Shown here: positions 9,501 through 18,500 of the stretch, one piece after another | How the letters are laid out: each line of letters begins with the position of its first letter | How positions within the stretch are numbered: position 1 is the stretch's first letter | Assembly (NCBI RefSeq): GCF_019429525.1 | Contig: NZ_JAHXZL010000002.1 | Location: 124,001-188,000, forward strand | DNA: 64,000 bases | Direction of reading: 5' to 3' | From: Sphingomonas folli | GTDB taxonomy: Bacteria > Pseudomonadota > Alphaproteobacteria > Sphingomonadales > Sphingomonadaceae | Notes under the pieces: model-generated | The model's database searches: none | The model's input: only the letters and a program-made list of their open reading frames with translations | Told to the model about the DNA's origin: nothing | Made by a program: the position numbers and the translations under genes

Positions 9501-12500
9501 TCACCAGCAGCAGGTCGTCGCCGTAGATGTGAGCGGTATTCTCGATCCGGTCGGCGGTGAGCGAGACCGTGCCCCCGCTGATCAGCCCGTCGTTGCTCAG
9601 CACACCGCCCGCCGAGAGGTCGAGCCCGCGCGCGCGCACGATGCCGCCGCTGGCATTGGCGAGCGCGCCGTCGGCGCTCACCGTGGCGACGCCTTCGGCC
9701 TGGATCGTGCCGGCATTCGTCACGTCGCCGTGGACGGTGAGGAACAGGTTGCGCCCGGCGCTGATCGTCTGACCCGCGGCGTTGTTCCAGCCGCCCGACG
9801 TGGTCAGCGCCAGATCGTTGGTCGCGACCAGCTTGCCCAGCGCGGCGCTGGTGAAGCGCAGGTCGAGCCGGTCTCCCGCGCCGAGCGTACCCGCCGCATT
9901 GTCGATCGTCGTCGCATCCAGGCGGAGCTGTGACCCCGCTGCGATTGAGCCGGCATTGTTTACCGTCGTAGCGGTGACGGAGCCATGCCCCTCGGCCCAG
10001 ATCACCCCGTCCTTGTCGTTGCGTACGATGCCCGCGTCGCGATCACTCACACCGGCCAGCGGCTTGGCGCTGATCGTCAGGTCGTCTGCCGCGATATGGC
10101 CGCCGTTGCGCAGCGACGTGCTCGCGAGCGTGACCGTGCCGGCGCCGCCGAGCTCGCCGCTGGTGTTGGTGATCGCGCCCCGTGTCGTGACGGTCAGCAA
10201 GCTCGCCCCGATCACCTTGCCGCCGGCGTTGCTCAGCGATGCGGCGGCCAGTGTCACCCGATCGGCCAGGATCACGCCGTTGCCGTTGCTGATCGCACCG
10301 CTCACCTTGGCGTCGAGCAAGCCGCCCGCCGACACCTCGCCGCCATTGTCGATCGAAGCGATCGTCAGTGAGAGGTCGCCCCCGGCATGGACCAGTCCCT
10401 TGGCGTTGCTGAGCGCCCCCGCCCCGATCTGCGCCGCGCCGGTCGCCGCGATCGTGCCGCCGCGGTTGTCGAGCGCGCCGGTCAGCGCGACATTGAGCGT
10501 GTCGCCGCCGAGGATCCGCCCGCCGCGATTGTCGAGCGTGCCGCCCGTCAGCGTCACCGGGCCGCCGCCCGCGATCTTGCCGGCGCGGTTGTCGATCACC
10601 GCCGGGTCGATATCCAGCGCGCCCGCCGCCAGCACGTTGCCGCCGACGTTGGAGAGCTTGTCGCGCAACCGCAGCACGCCCGCCGCGCCCGCGATCGTGC
10701 CGTCGTCATTGTCGAGCCCGGTCGCGATCAGGCTGTAGCTGCCGTTGCTGCGGATCGTACCGCCATTGTTGCCGAAGGCGCCGTCACTGACGAGCGTCAG
10801 CGCGCCGGTGCCGGCGTGGATGATCGTGCCGCCGGTATCGTCGATCGTCGCGGCGTGGAGACTGAGGTCGCTCGCGCCGGTCGCGATCGTGCCGCCGCGA
10901 TTGTCGAGCGCGCCGGTGAGCGTCAGCGCGAGCGGGTCGGCCGCCGCGACCGTGATCGTGCCGCGCCGGTTGGTCAGCGCGCCGAGCGTCGCCGCCAGCG
11001 TGCTCGTCGCGATCGTGCCCTCCGAGCTGTCGAGCGTGGCGGCGCCGAGCGTCAGCGCGTCGGCACGGAGCGTGGCCTTGCGCGCGTCGATCGCCCCGGT
11101 CGCGGCGAGCGCGAGCGTGGGTGCCTGTGCGGTCGCGCCGGTGAGCGACAGGTCGCCCGACGTGGCGGCGATGTCGAGCGTCCGCGCGCCGAGCTGCGCG
11201 CTCGCCAGGTCCACGCTCGCGCCGCGCAGCCGCGCGCTGCCCGTCGCCGCCACGGTCGCCTCCTCGCCGCGCAGCGCGTCCGTCACGGTCAGCGACAGAT
11301 CGGCGGGCGCGTCGGCGTCGGCGCGCCCCGCGAACAGCCGCGCGCCGTCGAGCGACGCCGCGCGCGCCGCGATCGTCACCCCGGTCGCGCCCGAGACGAT
11401 GCCGCCGCCACTGAGCGCGAGCGCGCCGGTGCCATCGCCGTCGCTGCTGCCGCGCAACGTCAGCGCGCCGCCGCTCGCGATCGTGCCCGTGTCGCTGGCG
11501 CGGTCGCTCACCAGCAGCGTCGCGTCGCGCGCGGCGGCGAGCGTGCCGCCGTTGTCGAGCGTGGTCGCGGTCAGCCCCAGCGCGCCCGCGGTGGTGACGG
11601 TGCCGCGATTGTCGATCGCGGCGACGGCGAGCGTCAGCGCGCCGCGGCCGTGATGCGCCAGCCGGCCGCCGTCGTTGACGAGCGACGCGGCGTGGACTGA
11701 CAGGTCGCCGGCGTTGGTCTCGAGCGCGCCGCCCGAGAGGTCGAGCGTCCCCGCGAGATCGAGCGCGAGCGGCGCCGTACCGCTCACCAGCAGCCGCGCC
11801 CCGTGCGTCACGCTGAGATCGTGGGTGGTAAGCGCCAGCGTGTCGGCGGCGAGCGTGGCGTCGTCGAGCTTCAGCGCGGGGGCGCTGACCGTGGCGGCGC
11901 CCGCGGTGACCAGCTGTACCTTGTCGTGCGCGGTGATCGCCGCGGCGCTGCCCAGCGCCAGCGCGTGCCCGCCGGCGACCGTGGTCGCCCCCACGTCGAT
12001 CCCCTGCGCCCGCGCCGTGATCGCGAGGTCGGTCCCCGCGCTCACCATGCCGCCGTTGAACGCGATCGCGCCCGCGTCGAGCGTCACCACGCCACCGCCC
12101 GCGATCGTCCCGCCGCTCGTCAACCCACGCGTGACGGTAAGCCCCAGCGGATCGGCGCCTAGAGCCGCGATCGTGCCCGCGTTGGCGAGCGTCGTCGCGG
12201 TCAGCGTCAGCGCGCCGCCGGCGAGCAGCTTGCCGTCGTTCGCCGCGTCGCCGTCGATCGCGAGGGCCAGCGCCCCGCCCGCGCTGATCCGGCCGGCATT
12301 GGCGAGGCTGCCCGCGCGCGCGTCGATCCGTCCGCCGCCCGCGATCAGCCCGGCGGCGCGATCGGTGAGCCCGCCGTCGACGGTCAGGCTCAGCGCGCCG
12401 GGCCCCACCACGCCGATCGCGCCGTCATTGTCGAGCGCGCCGGCATGCAGCGCGAGGTCACCCGCGTTGGCCTGGATCACGCCGGTGGTGAGCAGGGTGC

Positions 12501-15500
12501 CGCGCGCGGTCACCGCCACCCCGCCGCGGCCGAGCAACGTGCCGCCGCGGTTGGTCAGGTCGCCAGCGCTCAGCGCCAGCGTGGCGCCGTCGAGCGTCGC
12601 GGTGTCGGTCACCAGCGCGGCGCCGGAATCGACGCGCAGCGCGCCACGTGCCGCCGCGATCGCGCGGGTGAGATCGACCGCGCCGCCCGCGAGCGCGAGG
12701 TCGCCCGTCGCCGACAGTCGCGCGCTCGTCGCACTCAGCCCTCCGCTGGTCGTCAGCGTCAGCGCCGCGGCATCGCCGGGGACCTCGCTGCCCGCGACGA
12801 TCGTCGCGCCGTCGAGCACGGCGCTCGCCCCCGCGATCGTCACGCCGCCCCGCCCCGACCAGCGCCCGTCACCCGTCAGCGCCAGCGCCCCGCCCGCGAC
12901 GCCGTCCGCGTCGATCGTGCCGCCTACCGTGAGCGCGCCGCCGCTCACGATCGTGCCGCGGTTGTCGAGCGCCTCGCTCACCGCCAGCGCCGCCGCCGCG
13001 GCCGCGCCGATCGTCCCGGCGTTGCTCACCCGCCGCGCGGTCAGCGCCAACCTGCCCTCGGTCAGCAGCGCGCCGCCGTTCGCTACCGTGTCGGCCTGGA
13101 GCGTGAGCGCGTCGCCATGGTGGAGCAAGGCGCCACCGTCATTGACCAGCCGGCCGGCGTTGAGATCGAGCGTCGCGGCATCGGTCTCGAACCGCCCGCC
13201 CGAGAGGTCGAGCGTGCCCGCAAGCCGCAGCCGCAGCGTGTCGGTGCTCGCCACCAGCAGTGCGGCGCCATCGACCACGCCGAGGTCGGTCGCGTCGAGC
13301 GCGAGCCGGTCGGTCGTGAGCAGCGCATGGTCGAGCGTCACCGCCCGGGCGCCGAGCGTGGTCGAGGGGGCGCTGATCCGCGCGCCGCCATCGGCGCGCA
13401 GCGTGTCGCGCGCCGTCAGCGATAATGCCTCACCCGCGCCGACCGCGGTGCCGCTCAGCACCAGGTCACCATCGCGCGCGCCGATCGCGAGACCGTGCGC
13501 CGCCGCGAGCGTGCCGCCGGTCAGTCCGACCGTGCCCGCTTCGATCGTGACGTCGCCGGCCTGGATGACGCCACGGCCGCCCAGCGCATGCGCGACATGC
13601 AGCGCCGCGGCCGCATCGTTCGCTGCCGCGATCGCTCCGTCATTGACCAGTGCACCCGCGTCAAGCTCCACCCCAGCGCGACCGGCGATCAGGCCGGCGT
13701 TGCTGGCCGCGCCGTCGACCCGCGCGACCACGCGCGTGCCGCTGAGCTCGCCCTTATTGGTCAGCGTGCCCGCGGCGAGATCGAGCGTGTCGCGCGCGGT
13801 GATGACCGCGTCGGCCGCCTGGTCGAGCGCGCCGCCGACCGCGAGCGTCAGCCCGCCGCCCAACGCGGCGATCGCGCCGCGCTGGTCGAGCGCGCCGGCG
13901 CGGATCGCCAGCGTCCCCGCGCTCGCCTCGATCAGCCCGGTGTTGTGGAGCATGGCATCCGTCGTGATCACGCCCGCGTCGCGTGCCACGATCGCACCGT
14001 CGCTGGTGAGCGAGCGCGCCGTGATATCGAGCCGGGTCGCGCCGATGCGGCCGTCACCCAACGCGACGTCGCCGGCGCTGACGAGCCGCAGCGCCGGCGC
14101 CGCGAGCGTGGCGCCGCGGGCGTCCACCCCGCCGGCGCCAGCGTCGATCGCCAGCGTGGTGCCCGCGCCCAGCGTGGCGCCGTCGAGCGCGAACCCGTCG
14201 GCGCCGAGGCCCAGTTCCCGCGCGGCGGCGATCGTACCGCCCGACAGAGCGAGGCCGCGTGCGACCGCGAGCGCGACCGCGCCGCCGCTCGACTCGATCC
14301 TTGCCTTCGCGCCGGTGAGGGCGCCCAGCCGCGCGTCGATCGTGTCGCCCGCCGCGATCGTCCCGCCGGTGAGGTCGAGCGCCCCGCCGCTGAGCGCGAG
14401 CGCGCCGCCGGCGAGCAGTCGCCCGCCCGCCGCGCCGATCGCGGCGTCGCCGGCGTCCAGCGCGAGATCACGCCGTGCCGAGATCGTCCCACCCGCCAGT
14501 GCGAGGTCGCCGCCACGCACCGCGACGTCGCCCGCGCCAGCGATCAGGCCGGCGCTATCGTCCAACGCCTCGCCGACCGTGACGCTGAGCGTGCCGTCGC
14601 CGCCGTGGAGCAATTGCCCACCCGCGGTGATCAGCCGCCGCGCGCGCACGCTCATGTCGCGGCCGTCGCCGCGCAGCAGCGTGCCGCCGAGGTCGATCGT
14701 GCCGTCGCTGGCGAGCGCGAGCGCGCCGGTCACCGCCACGCGCGCACGGCCTAGCGCGAGCGAGCCCGCGGCGACGTCGAGCGCCGCGGCGCCGATGTCG
14801 GCGCGATCGAGCGTGACCCGCGGGGCGGCCACCGCGAGCGTGCCGCCCGCGCGCAGCGTCGCCGCCGTCGCGTCGATCGCGCTGCCAGCGAACAGGCCGA
14901 GGTCACCGCCGCTCTGCAGCGTCGCCTCGCGCGCACCGATCGCATCGCCCGCGCGCAGCGTCATGGCCGCGGTGCCCGCCAATGCCGCACCGTCGGCGTC
15001 GATGATGTGCGTGGCGACGAGATCGACCGTGTCCGCACCCGTCAGCGTCGCACCGCCGAGCCGGAGCATGCCCGCCCCCTCTCCCGCCGTCGCGAACGCG
15101 CCGAGCGCGAGCGCTCCGCCGCGCGCCGCGACGTGCGCGGCGGTGAGGTCGAGCGCCGCGGCCTGTGCCACCAGCGCGCCGCCGCTCACCAGCGTCGCGC
15201 CGCGCGCGCTCAGCCCCTCGGCGACGTCGAGCCGCAGCGGCCCCGCCCCGCTCACCCCGAGCGTCGAGCCGTCCGCCGCCAGCGCGCCGGTCGCCAGCGT
15301 CAACGCCGCGCCGCCGACTAGCGTCGCGCCAGTCGCGCTCACCGCGCTGGCACGTATCGCGAGCCGGCCAGCGCTCGCGATCGTGGCGTCGTCGCTCGCC
15401 AGCCCGCCCGCGACGCCGATCGCCAGCGTGCCCGCGCCGCGATGGTCGATCACGCCCGCGCGCGCGTCGAGCGCGCCGGCCCGGATCGTCGCGTCGTCGC

Positions 15501-18500
15501 CGGCGAGCTGGACGGTGCCGCCGCGCAGGTCGAGCAGCCCGTTCACCGTGAGCGCGCTCGGCGCGCTGCCGGTCGTCACCAGCGTCGCGTCGGCCAGCCC
15601 GGCCGTGCCCGCGTCGAGGGTGAGGCGATCCGCGCTGAGCCGACCCGCGCCGAGATCGAGCGCGCCGACGTCGAGTTCCATCGCGCCCGCGCTCACCAGC
15701 GTCGCGCCCGGCGCCGCCAGCACGTCGGCGCGGAGCGTGAGCCCGGTCGCGCCCGCCAGCACCGCCGCGGGCGCGGTGATCGATCCGGCGTCGAGCGCCA
15801 GCGCCCCCCCGCTGACGAGCTGCGCCTGCGTCGCGCCGATCGCGCCGCGCGCCGCGATCGTCAGTCCGGTCGCCCCGCCCAGCACGGCGCGATCCGCCGC
15901 GATCGAACCCGCGTTCAGCGACAGCGTCCCGTCGCTCGTCACGCGCGCGCGGGTCAGGTCGAGCCCACCCGCCGCGCTCAGCCCGAGCTGGCCGGTCCCG
16001 GCATGGTCGATCGTCGCGTCGGCCAGCGCGAGCGCCCCCGCGTCGACCGTCGCCTTCTCTCCGCCGAGCCGCAGCGCCGCACCCACGCCGCGCAGCGTGC
16101 CGTCCACCGCGATCCGGTCATCGCCCGCCCCCGCGGTGATGAGCTGCGCCGCGTCGAGCCGCAGCGCACCGGCGTCGAGCGCCAGCGCGCCCGCCTCCAG
16201 CGTGGCGCCGGCGAGGTCGAGCTTCCCGGCGCGCAGCGTCGCCGCACCGCCCGCCGCGATCACGCTCGCGGCTGCCTGCCAGAGGCCGTCGACCGCTACA
16301 TCCAGCGGACCGGCGACGCGGACCACGCCCTCGCCGAGGTCCAAGGACGCGGATCGAACAATGCCCGCGCCGCCGGAGCGCAGCGTCGCGCCGTGCGCCG
16401 CCACATCGCGCGCCGTGATCGCCATTCCCGTCGCGCCGTCGATCGTGCCCGCCGCGGCGGCCAGCCGGTCGGCGTCGAGCATGAGCGCGCCGCCGCTCGC
16501 GATCAGCCCCGCGCGCATGTCGAGCGTGTCACCGACATGCAGCGACAGCGTGCCCGCGCCCGCATGCGCGATGGCCCCGCCGACATTGTCGAGCGCGCCG
16601 GCCGTGATCGCCGCGTCCTGCCCGCCGAGCAGGATCGCCCCGCCGGTATTGTCGAGCACGCCCGTCACCGCCAGCCGCGCCTCGCCGCTGCCGCTCGTCC
16701 CCAGCTGCCCGCCGGCTAGCGTGAGCGCGGCGGCATCGAGCCCCAGCGTGTCGGCACTCACCGCCGCGCCGCTCCAGTCGATCGCACCCGCCGCGACCTG
16801 CGCCGCGCCGGTCACCGCGATCGTGCCGTGCGCGCCCGCCCAGTCACCCGCCACCCGCGCGGCGAGCGTCCCCGCGCGCAGCGTGCCCTCACCCAGATCG
16901 AGCGCGTCGAGGCGCAACGTCATCGCGCCGCCGCTCGCCAGCGTCGCGCCGCGCGCGCTCACCGCCCCGGCCTCGAGCGCGAGCGCGGACGCGCCGCTGA
17001 TCGTCGCGCCGTCCGCCGCCACGTCGCCCGCGCCGAGCGCGAGCGTTCCCGCGCTCGCGATCGTGGCGTCCGGTGCCGCGAGCGCGCCCGCGACGTCGAG
17101 CGTCAGCGCCCCGGTACCGGCATGCGCGATCGTGCCATGGGCAAGCGAGAGCGCACCGGCGGAGATCGCGGCATCGCCGGCATTGAGCCGGATCGTGCCG
17201 CCGTCGCCGTCGAGCAGCCCGCGCACCGCGATTTTGGACGCGGCCGCCCCGCTCGCCGCGATCTGGCCGCCCGCGAGTGACAGCGTGTCGGCCGTGAGCG
17301 CGATCCGGTCGGCGGTGAGCGTCGCCCCGGCGAGGTCAACCGCGCCGCCGCTGATCGTCGCCGCGCCGCCCGCCGCGATCGTACCGCCCGCGCCGGCGGC
17401 GAGTGCGCCCGTCACGCCGACATCGAGCGCGTCGCCGGCGCGCAGCGTCCCGCCGGTGAGGTCGAGCGACCCCGCGGCGAGCGCCACCGCGCCTTGGCCA
17501 GCGATCATGCCCTTGCCCGCGATGTCGCCGCGCGCGTCGAGGCGGAGCAGCTTGCCGGTATTCAGCAGCGCGCCCGTGTTGTCGATCGCGCCCGCGGTGA
17601 GCGCCATGGCGCCGCCTGCGGCGATCGTCCCGTCATTGTCGAGCCGGTCGCTTAGCGTGAGCCTCATCGCCCCCGCCGCGCGCCAGCTGCCATGCTCGGC
17701 CAGCGTATCCCCGGTCGCGCTGACGCTGTCCGCCGTGATCGCGCCGGCGAGGTCGAGCCGCTGCCCGGCGACATCCAGCGCGCGGCGAAGCGACAGCTGC
17801 CCCGTCGCAGCCTGCTCGATCGTGGCGGCGCGCAGCTGCGCGCTCCCCGCGCTGAGCATGCCCGACAGCGCGAGACGGTCGGCGTCGAGCGCCAGCCTGC
17901 CCGGCGCATCGATCTGCCCCCCCAGCACCGCGTCACGCGCGGCGGCGACGTGCACGTCCCCTGTCGACCCAAATGTGCCGTCGGCACGCAGACCTGCCGC
18001 GACCGTGCCGCTAGTGACGATGCGCGGCGCCAGCATCGTCACCTCGGCGCCCGAGCCGACCAACCCCGTGTTGGTAAGCGTGCAACCGGCGCCGAGCGTC
18101 ACCCCGTCACCGCCATAGACCGTGCCGGTCAGCCGCGTGTCGCCCGCCGCCAGCAACGTCGCCTGGCCGTGCGCTTTCGCGGTACCACCGACCAGCAGGT
18201 CGCCCGCGCTCGAGACCATATAGCCCTGCTCGAGGCTCGCCAGCGTGCCGTCGACGCGCACGCCCAGCCCCGCCTCGGTGCCGATCAGCCGCACCGAGCG
18301 CGCATACATGCCGCCCAGCGCGGCCACGTCGATCGCGAGCGTGGGGGGCGGTTTGGCGCCGGCGGGGAGCGCGCGCGCGGTCGCGACCGCATTCGTGACA
18401 CCGTCGGTGGCGAGCATCACGTCCGCGGCGCCGCCGCTCACCGCGACACGATCCGCCCAGATCCCCGCGTTGATCGCCACGGCGCGCGCGAACAGCCCGA

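Noticed and set aside
10000..13000. CRISPR-like regular repeats
   Set aside because: The periodicity is in-frame protein repetition (FHA units) with diverged DNA, without identical repeats and unique spacers.
11675..18118. A 2147-codon open frame on the plus strand
   Set aside because: It is antisense to the FHA-1 repeats of CdiA. Its Ala/Ser/Pro-rich, domain-free translation is a by-product of GC-rich repetitive coding on the other strand.
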